DNA from: Hydractinia symbiolongicarpus
Taxonomy: Eukaryota > Cnidaria > Hydrozoa > Anthoathecata > Hydractiniidae
Direction: 5' to 3'
Length of the DNA: 64,000 nucleotides
Assembly (NCBI RefSeq): GCF_029227915.1
Contig: NC_079877.1
Coordinates: 27,739,851 to 27,803,850 of the forward strand
The notes under the pieces are model-generated. The model was not told the DNA's origin. It did not search any database and was given only the letters and a program-made list of their open reading frames with translations. The position numbers and the translations under genes were made by a program. This document shows positions 1 through 12,502 of this stretch, in pieces (position 1 is the stretch's first letter; each line of letters starts with the position of its first letter).

Positions 1-1990
1 AACAATAACAAGACCCAAATTTTTGTGAAAATACTTTACCTTTAATACTAAATAAATATTCATGAGTTATTAATTATTCATAACGTTTAATTGGGTTAAC
101 ATTTTTTCCTAGTGATTTTTGCAGGTAAAGCAAAGATCTTTGATTTGCTTTTTCTTGAAATAAAATTTTCAGTCATAATGGTATATTTTTATCAAACACT
201 CTCCTCCATCTTGTCGAAATTGTACGAAAACAAGTTTGTTGCGATAATTATAGAACTTTGCTTTTTCTAACGCAGAAAGTGAGGAAATATCGAGTTATCA
301 ATCTATCATGCTCAAAAATAGATAAATCAGTTATAAAACAGCTATTGTAACACAAAATATGCTATATTTTCAGAACCACATGTTGGTTTGAGTAAAAAAA
401 GTATAGTTTTTTAGAGCTGAATAAGAAGAAAAAAAATTTTACTGAGGGGAGTGTTCGACAAAATAAACTTGAAGGGGAATTTTTGTATATCATTTTTTCC
501 CCTTTATGGATTTTTTTTATGGAAATATTATATCATCACTCTAGAGATAATTTATTTGGCTTTCAGAATATATATATTTGTTAAGGTTAATATAGCGAGC
601 AGGGGGTTACCGTATCCTTAATGACAGTTTTTGCTAATTTAATTTCAGTTTAATTCAGAGCTTCTTTGATGGGAATCTTGTTTTACCTTAACCAAGAGTT
701 GTACCAAGTGACGTTTAGCAAGGCATTGGCAAAAGTACGCTATTATGTAGTATCTAGCTAGCTATACTTTTTGTCCAAATGTTTGGACATAAAACCATAC
801 ATCCACGGTCTATATGACTACAAAAAGTAGGGAAAATACTTACAGTTCAAACAGCTGTATGCCTCTTTTTAATTTACAAGTGAGTGCTCCATGCAAACAA
901 AACTACTGTCCATTCTGCCCTTCTCTCTCGCGTCACGTCTCACTCAACATGACATTTTCTAAACATTATGCATAAAAAATTAAGTTAAAATTAAGTTAAA
1001 CAATTTCTTAAATGATTTCCTACTTTACTTTAGCCCTGTAGTAGAATGTAAGGCTTTAAAATCCTACCAAACAGTAATAAAACGTCAGACTTTCACTTTC
1101 GCCTACGTTCCTTCTCTTCTCATCCTTTGCTTTTTGCTCCCAAGGGTAGATCGCCTGGAAGGGAGTGTTTAGACGCAGACGATATTGTTTTTCCGAAACA
1201 AGTTCCTTCCCAGTCTCTGTCTGACACCACTTTCGGAATACTCAGCAGCACAGAAAGTTTAGAGAAGTTAAATACAATTTTATATACTTTTTAACAAAAA
1301 ACGTTTAAATTTTCCATTACAAATTTATTTGAATTTTTGTCTTATTTTTCAAAACTTATTTTTGTAAAGAACAGGTAATATAGAACAACAACGCAACACG
1401 ACACGACACCAAGCTCGACCCCAGCATTTCGCTAGAACTATCAGAAAGCGCAGCGCCGTTGAGAAGCAAATAGTCCTGGGGGCGAGGTTGCTTTGACACA
1501 GCAATAAACTGGAGATTCATCCCAATGGTCCGCGCGCCTGAAAAAATTAGAGAGCCCAAGCCAAAGGTATCCCAACCTGAATAGGGTTGGAATACCTTTA
1601 TATTCAACCAAAAACAAATTACAATAATACATAATGCGTCATTATCAATGCTAACTTCTCCCTTTAATAAAAGCTCGTTACAAAGCATCAGTCAATAAAT
1701 AACAAGTCATTGCATTCTCAAAGAGCTCTGGGGTCCAGAATGAAATCATTGATTACGTCAGTATTTCTGGTATTTAAGTTGTTCGCATCTCATACTTCTT
1801 TGGGCAACCAGATTGCTAAACGACTAGGCCTTAAATTGGGCTAAAAATTAAGTAAAACAGCAAGTTGCTGAACTAAAACATTTTTAAGGGGAAAAATTTT
1901 CGCGGTTTGCAATTTTGATTGTACTTTTTGCGGTAATGAATTGTGTATATCTTTAATTTAAAAAACCGCTGAGTTTCATTCCCTTAAGTA
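1..1990. other. Gene-free AT-rich stretch
   Basis: No supported gene. Short open frames at 1356-1688 (minus) overlap a dispersed repeat word (near 1469-1485, a variant of CCTGGGAACGAGGTTG) and have no recognisable domain. The rest is AT-rich and without clear structure. Confidence 0.5.
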
Positions 1991-1994
1991 AATT

Positions 1995-2065
1995 TCTAAC
2001 CTCGTCCCAGGGTCTTTTGGTCCTTGAGCCGTTAATGCGAAGCGGCCAACAATTCGCCGCCATTA
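1995..2065. repeat. Dispersed repeat fragment (CTCGTCCCAGGG type)
   Basis: The segment starts with a variant of the word AACCTCGTTCCCAGGG and continues with a CCGTTAAT-containing stretch and CGGCC. The same order of elements is seen at 55318-55400 (there with CCGTAATAACGG). It looks like the end of a non-autonomous repeat family found many times in this window. Confidence 0.4.
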
Positions 2066-2164
2066 AAATAATTAAAAACGCAAAATGCCGAGGTTGGTTG
2101 ATTTTATGTATCAAAAGCTTAAAAAGATTTTCACAATGAAATTCCGTGATTTTTAAAAACAACA

Positions 2165-2455
2165 GGAAGTAAGTAACGGGAAGTTTTAACGTCCTTTGGG
2201 ATTCCATCCAAACGGTTGGCTCTTCCTCCCCTCCGACTGTCACTATGTTACATTACCGCCAGAAATACGCATAGCATTGCTCTAACTTGCTTGCCTGCCA
2301 TAAATGCCGGTTAGCGATCAGTAGATGGCACCAATTGGGCTGACAACACTGCATTTATAGTGCACCGGAGTGGGGACTCGAACCTGAAAACTTATGATTA
2401 CAAGTCGAATGCGCTACCAGTACACCATCTTCGCTCCGAAAGAGCGAAGCATTAT
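2165..2455 (-). repeat. tRNA-derived SINE copy, family 1
   Basis: On the minus strand a tRNA-like head contains an A-box-like segment (TGGTGTACTGGTAGCGC), an anticodon-loop-like CTTGTAA (threonine type) and a B box GGTTCGAGTCC. It is followed by a body that recurs at 53250-53640: the elements GCTAACCGGC, AAGCAAGTTAGAGCAAT and GAGCCAACCGTTTGGATG are all recognisable there with small changes. This is an old, diverged retroposed copy. The body does not fold as a complete tRNA, so it is not a tRNA gene. Confidence 0.65.
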
Positions 2456-3679
2456 TATCCTGCTTATTGTGAAGGATACGCAGTGAAAAGTTTTAGAATT
2501 ATTACTAAAGAGGTTACAAGTAAGGTTGTAGGGTCACACACGAAATATGAATCAACTTTACACTTTAACGAGCTTGAATATGCTTAATTTCATACATCCA
2601 AAGATAACAAAGTTGAAAAAAATATCGCGTGTTACAATGGAAGTCTACGATGTATTTCCAATTAACATCCACCATCTCTTCTTTACAATTACAGGACCAA
2701 TGAAATACGGAAATGGACCCTCCTTCAATTTTTTTAAAATTCTTTCAATCAAAGAAAAATTTAGTTTGCATAGACTAGATTGACTTTTCGCTGCCTTACT
2801 GTTGTTATTATTTAAGAGGGGGATCAAAGACTGATAACAACCATCCATGTGAAAAAATTTCATTTGGCAAACTAGGTAAAATTATGTACCCCCAAGCAAT
2901 CGATTTCAAAGACCGAAACATTGGTAAGGAGTCACAAAAAGGCCGATGCTCTAACTCGTTGATAATTTTGCAGATTAAGTAAAAGAATTAGTTGGAAAAA
3001 AATTGTGTGGCAGTTTTTTTAGAAAGTTTGGGTGATTTTAATATGTCACGCGTGTGCAAATATTTAAAAAGTTTTTCCATCGTGTTTAGCCCGCGCAAGA
3101 ACAGCTCATATCATGTGGAAGAACCTGAAATACAAAACTATGATTGTTCTAGCTGGTTGATTCATCAATCAAATATTTAATTATTAGAGCGTTAGTTTAG
3201 GATTTAACGCATCAAAGCAATTGCAGCTGGATCTGCAGATACGGCTATAGGATAATAACATTGCTAAAGGAATAAGTAGAGTACTAGATAACAATTTCAA
3301 TGCCCTGATTTGTTCTCTCACTAAACAATTGACCACAAGCAAATATAAATAAGGCAAAATATGGCAATATACATATATATTCTTCCCAATCGCAAAGAGT
3401 TGAGAAATGATGGAATCTAAATGTGCAAAGCAATTTTTGAGAATAATGGCAACGCAAGAACAAATCACTGCAGCTAGCCTTATATATGTTTTATCGTTAT
3501 CACCATTGGTTAGTTGTGAAAGAGATTTAAATCTCCATATGCAAGCTCAAAGACTTGTGTAACAATAAAGAACAAAATATTCTTGATCATTCTCTAAAAA
3601 ACATTTTTAAATGTTTGACAATTGCATAGAAACAAAAACCAGCGTCACTCGCATCTTCACAAATCTCATCCCCATATTG

Positions 3680-3735
3680 TAAATATCGCCGTCCCGATGT
3701 CAGAAAAGATACAAGATGGCCTGGGAACGACTTCG
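3680..3735 (+). repeat. Dispersed repeat fragment (GCCGTCCC...GGGAACGA)
   Basis: About 50 bp here match 29190-29245 with only a few differences: GCCGTCCCGATGTCAGAAAA here, GCCGTCCCGGTGTCAGAAAA there, followed in both by GATACA and a GGGAACGA/GGGACGAGG word. This is a shared interspersed repeat and not coding. Confidence 0.5.
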
Positions 3736-4124
3736 ATCGTCACAAGATTGTAGTGGAATGAGTAGTTTATAATATATATAATTTTAATACGCAATTTTAT
3801 AATCGTTATGTTTAAGAAATAAAAACAAAACAAAAAGATAAAAAAATTAGAAAGAATAAAAAAAAAAAAAGAATGAAAATAAAATAAGTAAAAAACTGAA
3901 AACATACTAAACCAGTTAAAAAAAGAAGACATTTTCGTCGTTTTGATACTATTCCTCATTCCTTACCTTATATTTTAGTTACAAATGCTTTCGTGAAAAA
4001 CACAAAAATATGTGTTTACATATTTTTGTGTTTTTTTAATTTTTTCAAGCAACTAAGGTTTAGCCTAGCCTTCCAGCTTTATTATTATTATTGAAATTAT
4101 TTACCCAGGAAAGCCTCTTCAGTT

Positions 4125-4400
4125 CCTATTGGTACTGCTATCAACCGGGGTCCTGCAAAGGGGGTCCTAGTGCATTTAAGCTCCCATTTGAGCAACAAAA
4201 GTCGTGCAAACACAGCTATCGCACAAATATTGACAACAGCCTAAGATATCTATCCTATTCTCATGCTGAGCGCTAAGCAGTAAGGATAGATTCATACTTT
4301 TATACCCTGGCATGACCGGGCCGGGGTTTGAACCCATTAACTTCCGAACTGAAAGCGAACGCTCTATCATAATGCTACCAGCCCGTGGTACTGGTACGGT
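4125..4400. repeat. SINE body fragment plus tRNA-like head
   Basis: The segment 4140-4310 (plus) matches the 3' half of the family-1 SINE at 53460-53640; shared words are CCTAGTGCATTTAA, CTAAGATAT and CCTATTCTCATGCTGA. Immediately after it, on the minus strand (about 4315-4395), is a second tRNA-like head with B box GGGTTCAAACCC. The two abut in opposite orientation, which suggests a composite or nested insertion. It lies just 3' of ACE-like gene A. Confidence 0.55.
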
Positions 4401-4527
4401 AAGTAAAATTTTAATTAATTTTAACACTTTTTTAATTATTTCCCCTTTTTAATAGTTCGTTAAAATTTCCATTCCAGCACTAGTTGCTTATTGATCGCTC
4501 GTTTACTAAAAAAATGTGTAAGCCCTA

Positions 4528-7500
4528 TTAATTATACAAAACACTAATGATTAAACAAAATAATGTAAAAAATATTGAACATAAATGTTTTGCGGCTAAA
4601 CTAGTCTCACCATCGTCCCAACCAAGTCGGTAGTTATTTCTAGCGCGTTCTTTTTTCAACCAATCAATAAGCGGTTTAAAGTATTCGTTGATTGGTGCAA
4701 CAGAAAGTTTGTCTGAGCCAGTAAATTGTTTCAGTGCTTCAGGCCATGGCTTTTTCTTCCCAAGTCTCAACATGTCTCTATAAAAAAGTTCACAGTTGAA
4801 AGGAGAAAAAACTTAACTGACAAACTTATGTTGTATAAAAATATGAAAAAACATAACCCATGTTGCTGTCTATATTTCCTAAGCTGCGAAATAAAAGTAT
4901 ATATATTTCTTAAAAGCTATTTATTATATATCAAACAGTGTTATTTCTCTAGTAATAAACTGAGAAGATGTAGATATAAATCAGACACCTATTTCGAGTT
5001 GTCGACTGCCGAATACAAAAGGTACACAGACATTTAAAGCTTTCAAAAATCGCTCAAAAATTACACAATCCAAATATACTCCACTTGAGTACTAGCTAAA
5101 ACAGTGTCTCAGTTTTGCTTTTAAAGTTCTACTTCAAAATTTATATCTAAAAGTTTTCATTTTGAGCTTCTCCGTTGTACTTTCTACCTTCACACTGTAA
5201 TAAAATCTCAGCAATTCAGTTTTAAGAAAACAGACATCGTGTTTGGAACTTTATGGCTGTTTATATGGATGCGGGCTGGCTCGCAATCCGAGCTGGCTCA
5301 CTTACCGGGCTGGCTTTAACTTGTGTTTACATGCAAAAAAACTACCTCGGTTAGGCGGGCTGGCTCTGAACAATGAAAACATTAAATAATGTATAACAAA
5401 AAAAAATAATTTTCATAACAAAAGAATTTAATTAATTGAGCATAATAAATCATCTCGCCTAGACGGGCTACCCCGCCCCGCGACTGTTTATATGGAGTTT
5501 TATCCAGCCCGCGTACCGGGATCCCGCTTCTGAGAAACGAGATCTCACCTACCGAGCCACCTCGTTTGACCATATAAACAGATGAGCAAAAATATGAGGA
5601 AAATAAGGAACAAGCAAGATCTCGGTAAACGGGCCAGCCCGTCAACCGGCCTCATATAAACAGCCCCCTGCCCAGAACATTAATGTTTTTGTTTTGGCTC
5701 TATAGCCTAAAGAGGTGTGTGAAGCAAAAATTGATTTTTATAAAAGAAAAGAAAAGAAAAAATATTGTTAAAAATATATCTAAGAATTCGAAGCTTCGAT
5801 ATAAAAATCAAATATTTGACAAAAATTGCGTCTTGGTTGTTTCATGTAACCCTTAAGTTAGTATGAGATTCGAGAAATTTGAGTAGTCGTGCAATTAGTT
5901 CATCGTTTACAATCTCCATAAGTAAATAAGGGCTACAGGCCGAACACGAATAAAAATAGTGATGGATAAAGGACAAATTCACCCATACTTCTAATTGGAA
6001 ACAGATTTTGGTGCTTACAGAGTGTATAAAATGAACTAGCGGAATATATCATTGTTTAACCAGTTGCCATATGATCTTACCCGAGTGCCTTTCCAGCCTC
6101 TTTGGAGTTATAAATAGAACACTTATGTAATGATCCCTTTACATTTGCATGTCTACAGGCATGTTTGTGAAATGTGAATTGTAAAATGTGAGCGAAGAAG
6201 TATCTAAGTAAAAAGGTTAGAATGTGAAGAGACAAATTTATTTTCATAAAAATTGAAACAAAGCAAATAAATGGATGACGAACCTGATGTAGGGTGTATC
6301 TGCTGGGATGTGATACTTTGCACCTGGATCGAAATCATTTTCTGATCTATCCACAGGTGGTTTTATACCTTGATATTTTAATCTCATCTCCCACCATTTC
6401 TTGTTGTAATCTTCAGGCCTAATATCTCCACTATAAACTCCCCACATCCATTGATCCATTAGATAGCCAAAAGGCAAGAAGGCAATTTTTTCAATTGCTA
6501 TTTTTAGCATAAAGTTTATATCAGCTTCTAAAAGAACAAAAGTGACAAAATAAACGTAAAGGGCCATTTTTATTTAGTTGCATTTTTTATTAAAGCTCAA
6601 GCTGCTATCAAGAAGAAACCAATTTCTATTCCCCTTTAAATTTTTCACGCGCGAAATGAAATCTACAAGGTAAAATAACAGCAGTTGTTAGCAGGAGTTC
6701 ATTCTCAGGTTTTAAGTTTATTAAATAAGACTAGTCGGTGACCCGTGGATAAATCTACGGATTCTCCTGTCTTTTGCTACTGGCAATGGAATTTAGCGAA
6801 GAGAACAGACTGAGGCCAGCTATAATTATGAAAGAGGAAAAATCGGAGTAGATCTGTATCCAATTAAAAGATAACGTTTATGTAATTTTTTTAAGTTGTT
6901 TCAAGAGAAACGAGTAGAAGAAGAAAATCTGAGATTGGAAGTGGTGTTAACTTTTGCAAAAATATCACATATTATTTATGATCTTTGCGAGATTACATAA
7001 AAAGTCGGAATACTACAGTAGTCACTGTCTATGCGCTGCAAGAGAGGAAAACTTTTTTTTAAATTTCGCAGTAGCGGGAAATGCAGCCCTATGGAAACAA
7101 GTCTGGCAATTTTAAGATATATTTATACATATTTTATTTCAAACAAAAGGGAAGTTTGTTTCGGGAATAGGGTCATTCTCGACGACAGACCTTTTTTAGA
7201 TAAACCTTCGAGGTTTTAACTCAAAGAGATTTCGGGACGAGTATTTTAAGGGTATTTTGTGTAAAGGTGCAAAAATAAAATGCGTGTAATGTGCTACAAT
7301 GAACATAGGGTAGAATCACACACACACACACGCACCATGTGAATTGGATACATTTTCAATAAGTCCTATGTCTCTTAAATGTTTTGGCGTTTGAACAGAG
7401 AGAGCGATTGTATCACCAACTGCTTCATGAAAGCCAGGGTTAGATCCATGCCTGTAGGCTGCCGGTTGATTCCAATATAAAAGGAAATAGTAAATGTGAC

Positions 7501-10158
7501 CAAGTTCGTGATGAATTGTTATGAAATTATCTTGATCTTTTTCCGTGCACATCTTTACTCTAAAAAAGCAATTCAAAAGATGCAAACTTAATTAATTTAG
7601 AGTAAATTAGAAGCAACGATATCTAGCATCTCTCAACCTGCAAACAGATTGTATTTGATAATACTAAAAGTATTATCTTTAGTATCTTTAGATGTCTTTA
7701 GTGTTTGAGTCAACAGTTGTGTAATGTACCTACCTTTCTGCGCCCTAACACACACAAGACAAAGAAAAGGATAATTACTTACCGTACATCCTTTCCATCT
7801 TTTAGTTCGATTCCCAAATCCCAAGCTGATGCATGACAAACAACTTCTCTATCTTTAGGTTTCACAAATAACGATTTTTTCCAAAATCCAGCTGGCAATT
7901 TTGGCCATCCAATTGAAACAAAGAATTCTTCAGCTTTTTTAAACATTTGATGGACAGTGTAATCCTTTTTTAAAGCTGGTGTTACATCCAGTTTTGGTTC
8001 CTCTGTGAATATAAATTTATATTTGTTGATATGGTGAAATACACGAGGTCTGGTAATGCTAAAGACAACATAATTCAATTTTTGCGGTGAGAAAACAAAA
8101 TAAACATGAAAAGTTGGATATCTAGAACTTGTAATTAGAAACGACAGCACAACTTGGCTTTTACAAACAGTTTTGCAGGAGTCACAGCAACTATCTCATT
8201 GAAAACGTCAATATTTACAGTTGTACAATTACGATTTACTGTGTTATATGTACTTTTCCTATAAGCAAATAGGACGGTTTAATGATACAGTAACTTTCAT
8301 TTCCCTGTAAACACAACTAGTCTCTCGCGTATTTAGCCTAATTGCGTCTTTTTTCAGTATAAAATATAAATGTGGTCGTTGCAGGCAACGGTTATTTTCT
8401 AGTAAAGGATGTTATGTACGTTCTCCGGCAAAAAATAAACGAACGTCATTTTTGACTTAAGCCCTTAATAGTATATTACTTTAATAAGTATAATTTTCTC
8501 AGCGATACTTCTGTTGGCAAATATGTTTGCTTTAATAAAACCTTGGAGTGGCAAATGGGCGTACCCCTTGATTAGTTCTCACATTTGTGGTGCACAATAG
8601 ATCTTTCCTTGCTATTTTGTTAATGGAAAAAACGCTTATTGTATGTACTTATAAATTCAAAATGCATCAATTTTAATTTCATAAAAACATGCATACAATA
8701 TGTATGTTATGTATTACCATGGCAACGGCATTAACGAAAGATAGCGTTAAGCTCTACAACAATATTTATATTGTAATATTTTATCCAGACTCGTTTATAA
8801 ACGAGCTGTCGTGCACGCGAAAATTTCTGATGATGTCACAAGAGAAATGCTGATACTAGCAAACTTTTTATTATATCTTTTTTATTATATCTATTATATA
8901 AGTCTCTACATTGTATTACGGCCACGTTTTATTGGAAGAAAACTAAGCATAATGGCTGCAAGTTCTCCTTTTTAATAATGTTTTGGTGAACTTTGTTTGG
9001 TTATTCACGTCGCGTGAAAACAAACGGAGCGAATGGGAGATCAACATTGACATTTTTTTCAAATACTAAAAATAAGTTGCCATCGCCATGCTGACATCAA
9101 TTAAATGTATTTATTTATTGGTTCCTTCTAATCCTTTATCTAATTTCTATAGTAATGTCAATAAGATGTTTCCACAAACATATTTCCTTTAAAGCCATTC
9201 ATTTATACGATATAAATAGAAAAATATAATTGCAAATCTCTCTTTATTTTGAATGTAGCTAAAATATTTTATTGAATTTATATACGACAGATAGCAGGCT
9301 CTTTTTTGAAAAAAACTACATACCCTTATAAGGAATTACATGTTTAAAAACGTTATCCCATGATTGTGCCCACATATTACCCAATAAATGAGCTGGAATT
9401 GGTTCGGTGTCTTTTACTAAATCTACATGTGTCAAACGATGTCGAACATAAGCATGCACTTCTTGATAAAATGGTTTCAATTCTTTCCAAAATTCTTCTG
9501 CCACTTCTTTTAAATTATTTACTTCGTATATTTTCCGTTTGTAGTCGCCAGCATCTTCATAATCATTTTCCACTGCACCAATGTTGTTGAGATGAACATA
9601 CTCTTTATATAAACCTTTTAATTTGCTTGCAAGTGTGTCTCGCCATCCCTTCCAAACATACAAAAGTTCTTTAGAATCGTTAGAAGTCTTCATAATGTTA
9701 ACCAGGTCTCCCAATGTCATGGTAGTAGTGTTCTTAGTTATGCTTTTGATTATATTTTTATCGTAAGGTACTTTACCAGTGCTGTAAAGTGTTTCCATTT
9801 TACCACCAATTTCACTAATTTTTTTGACGATGCTTTCATTCTTTGACGTTCTTGTCATTAATAAAAGTTGGTATTGACGTTTGGTATCGGCATCAACTCC
9901 ATCCAAACTATACGTCGACGCATTTTGATGCATTTGCAATGAAAGATTAGTTTTTTTTACTGCAGCTTCATCTGCAAGCATTGTGTTGTGTTTTGTTATA
10001 TTAGTAGCTTTAATAAAAGCAAGTTCAATTGCTCTATACGTCATCCTACTTATATTGTCATTATACCATTTTAAGAAATTTACAGGATCGTCTGCTTGAC
10101 TACTAGCGTATCCAAAAAGCGATATCGCGACAAGTACATTAAGAGCCATCTTGTCCAT
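4528..10158 (-). CDS. ACE-like gene A: M2 family peptidyl-dipeptidase, six coding exons, 631 aa
   Basis: Secreted or surface zinc metallopeptidase of the ACE (M2) family, which removes C-terminal dipeptides from peptides. Exons on the minus strand: 10158-9324, 8002-7783, 7559-7336, 6527-6284, 6203-6081, 4777-4528; all introns are GT-AG and every phase agrees (1896 nt). An N-terminal signal peptide (about residues 1-20) is followed by the ACE domain. Zinc site: HELGH at 369-373 with the third ligand Glu in GFHEAVGD (E397), 24 residues after the last His as in [21 protein letters not shown] and PYIRYF substrate and chloride residues are intact, including Arg508. It is single-domain, like insect AnCE in length. 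The C terminus ends in about 20 hydrophobic residues with no charge after them, suggesting a GPI signal or tail anchor. The intron at 8003-9323 is absent from gene B. Family assignment is very secure; the substrate is unknown. Confidence 0.93.
5255..5665. mobile_element. MITE-like element with GGCTGTTTATATG inverted ends
   Basis: The left end reads GGCTGTTTATATGGA and the right end is the inverse (CATATAAACAGCC). The interior is full of CGGGCTGGC/GCCAGCCCG words in both orientations. It lies in the last intron of ACE-like gene A. No transposase frame is present, so it is a non-autonomous palindromic DNA element. Target duplications were not identified. Confidence 0.6.
8713..8726. promoter_or_regulatory. 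X-box-like palindrome (RFX site candidate)
   Basis: ATTACCATGGCAAC matches 13 of 14 positions of the RFX X-box consensus GTTNCCATGGNAAC. It lies in the first intron of ACE-like gene A (minus strand). Binding is inferred only from the motif. Confidence 0.4.
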
Positions 10159-10839
10159 TTTATATAGACTTATATTCTGCAGCTTTTACAAGAAATAATT
10201 TCCTTCTCATCACTTGGATAAAAAGGTGAATGAAAGGGCTTGGTTTATATGCTGAGTATTGGGTAAGATTTACCGTTGAGACAATCATAAGAAATTTACA
10301 GAACACGACGGTAATTGGGGACAGCTGTTTTTTTTTCCAGGGGGACAAGTATTATATGGTTTATGTTGATTTTTAATTCACCACCAAATTTCCATCCTTG
10401 CTTCGTGTCGTGTAATTATTAAAGAATCTCATATTTGCGTAGCTCCTTTATATGACACGGTACTGCTAAAACGCAACATATAAACATATTCTTTCTTTGC
10501 TTATCAATGACCTGCGTAGGAGCGCGGTTATATAATTTATAGACTCAACAATATTTTAATAACAATATTTTTTCATTTAGTCCTAGCGGTTGGGGGTATC
10601 GTCGGTAGTTTTTCCGATTTTTGCTGATGTCAGCACTTGTTTACTGAAGTTTAAATCGACATGAGCGTTTTTACATTTGATTGATAAATTATTGTTTGTG
10701 TGTTGTCAATAATTGATAAACAATAATTTTAGATTTATAAACAGACTTCCAAGTGCCCAAATATAATAAATATATTATATATTAAAAAAAGTTAAAACTA
10801 TATGTGTCAAAAAAAGGTGATGACATACGCATTTTGACA

Positions 10840-10853
10840 GTCACCATGGTAAC
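10840..10853. promoter_or_regulatory. X-box-like palindrome upstream of ACE-A
   Basis: GTCACCATGGTAAC fits the degenerate X-box form GTNRCC-ATGG-YAAC exactly. It lies about 680 bp upstream of the ACE-A start codon and within the shared region of the divergent ACE pair. RFX factors drive ciliary and some other genes; a role here is inference. Confidence 0.45.
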
Positions 10854-11039
10854 AAATAAAACTTTTAATATTTTACAAGAAGAATTGAAATATATCTATG
10901 CAACGTTTTATTTTTTGTGCCAAATCTTCATCTATTTTAACTTCGTTGAATACAAATGTAATATAGAATTTTTTTATCTGTAAAATTACAGAAACATTCG
11001 CGGTTTTGAGCCAGTTTTGCGTAGTTAGTTTGTAGTATA

Positions 11040-11790
11040 TTACTTGTAATCCCATAGCATTCCGTAACCTCGTCGCACTTTGTACTACTATCGCATTTCG
11101 TAATCCCATCGCACTTTTTTATCCCATCGCATTTTGTAATCCCATCGCAATTTGTAATCCCATCGCATTTTGTAATCCCATAGCATTTCGTAACCTCGTT
11201 GCACTTTGTATTACTATCGCATTTCGTAATCCCATCGCACTTTTTTATCCCATCGCATTGTGAATCCCATCGCAATTTGTAATCCCATAGCATTTCGTAA
11301 CCTCGTTGCACTTTGTATTACTATCGCATTTCGTAATCCCATCGCACTTTTTTATCCCATCGCATTGTGTAATCCCATCGCAATTTGTAATCCCATCGAA
11401 TTTTGTAACCAAATCGCATTTTTGTAATCCCATCGCACTTTGTAATCCCATCGCATTTCGTAACCTCGTTGCACTTTGTATTACTATCGCACTTTGTAAT
11501 TCCGTCGCACTGTCTAATCCCATCGCTCTTTGTGTTCCTATCGCATTTTGTAATCCTATCCCATTTAGTAATCCTATCGCAATTTGTAATCCTATCGCAT
11601 TGTGTTATCCCATAGCATATTGTAATCCCGTCGCACTTTGTAAGTCTATCGCACTTTGTAACCCCTTCGCGATTTTTAACCCCATCGTATTTTTTATCTT
11701 TTTTTGTCACACTCTGCAGTCCAATCGCACTTTGCAATCCCAAACCTAGAACAAATAGTAATTCCCTACCTATCGCACTTTTTAATCTTA
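11040..11790 (+). repeat. 18-bp minisatellite array between the divergent ACE genes
   Basis: About 40 diverged copies of the 18-mer TTTGTAATCCCATCGCAC and variants. Because the unit is a multiple of three and lacks stops in several frames, long spurious open frames appear on both strands (for example 11306-11749 plus, 11321-11743 minus). A higher-order unit starting AACCTCG recurs at 11066, 11192, 11299 and 11462. The spacings of 126, 107 and 163 nt are close to whole multiples of 18, with single-base slips. No promoter elements are evident inside. Confidence 0.9.
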
Positions 11791-12502
11791 GCTTTGTTAT
11801 TTTTAATTATTAACCCAAAAAGTATTTTTTGATATTTGGTAAACAAAACACAATAATTTGTTTGACACTGTTTTTGTCTTTCCGTCGGATGAAATAAATT
11901 TGAAGAAAATGCAGTTGGAACAGATTTTCTTTTTTTCCCGACATGTTTTTCAATAACTAAGTTTTATTGCACAACACAGAGACAAAGCTTATTATCTGTA
12001 ACGAAGCAATTTATTTCATTATCCTGTTGGATTTATTGAAAAATTGAGTTGTGAGAGCTGAGTATTGAATAGTAGAGCTGGAACTACATAGTAACAGTAA
12101 GTATCAAATCAAATCACTATATGCGAATGTAGATTCGCAAAAATTATACAGCTTGTGAGTTTTTATCACACAGATAGTGAGCAACTGGTTGCCCATTGAG
12201 TTGTTTCCATTTCTGTTCTTAGAAGCGTGCAATATCTGCAAATTCATGCCCAATGATATATTAAAAGGCTATAAGCAGTTGAATTTAAAAGTCTGGAAAC
12301 TAAACGGATAATTATTGTTTTCTTTTATAAAGAGGTTGAGGTACAATATGGTGTACAGACATGCAGTCGAGAAACTTAATATAATATGGTAAATCAAATT
12401 TAAAAAAGGAAAAATGATTATTAAAAATGATTACAGAAAGTATAAGATGAAGTTAGAAACCCACAGTTTTTCGTAAACCAATGATAACAAAAACATCTTG
12501 AA

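Noticed and set aside
2340-2430. tRNA gene candidate (B box GGTTCGAGTCC)
   Set aside because: The acceptor and anticodon stems do not pair, and the sequence continues into a SINE body shared with 53245-53645.
3666-3959. 97-codon minus-strand frame rich in Phe, Ile and Tyr
   Set aside because: It is the translation of A/T-homopolymer-rich DNA; no domain or splice support.
10937-11749. Long open frames of KCDGIT-type (minus) and VIPSHF-type (plus) hexapeptide repeats
   Set aside because: They are the stop-free reading of an 18-bp minisatellite in several frames and on both strands, with no start context, splice sites or non-repeat coding sequence.
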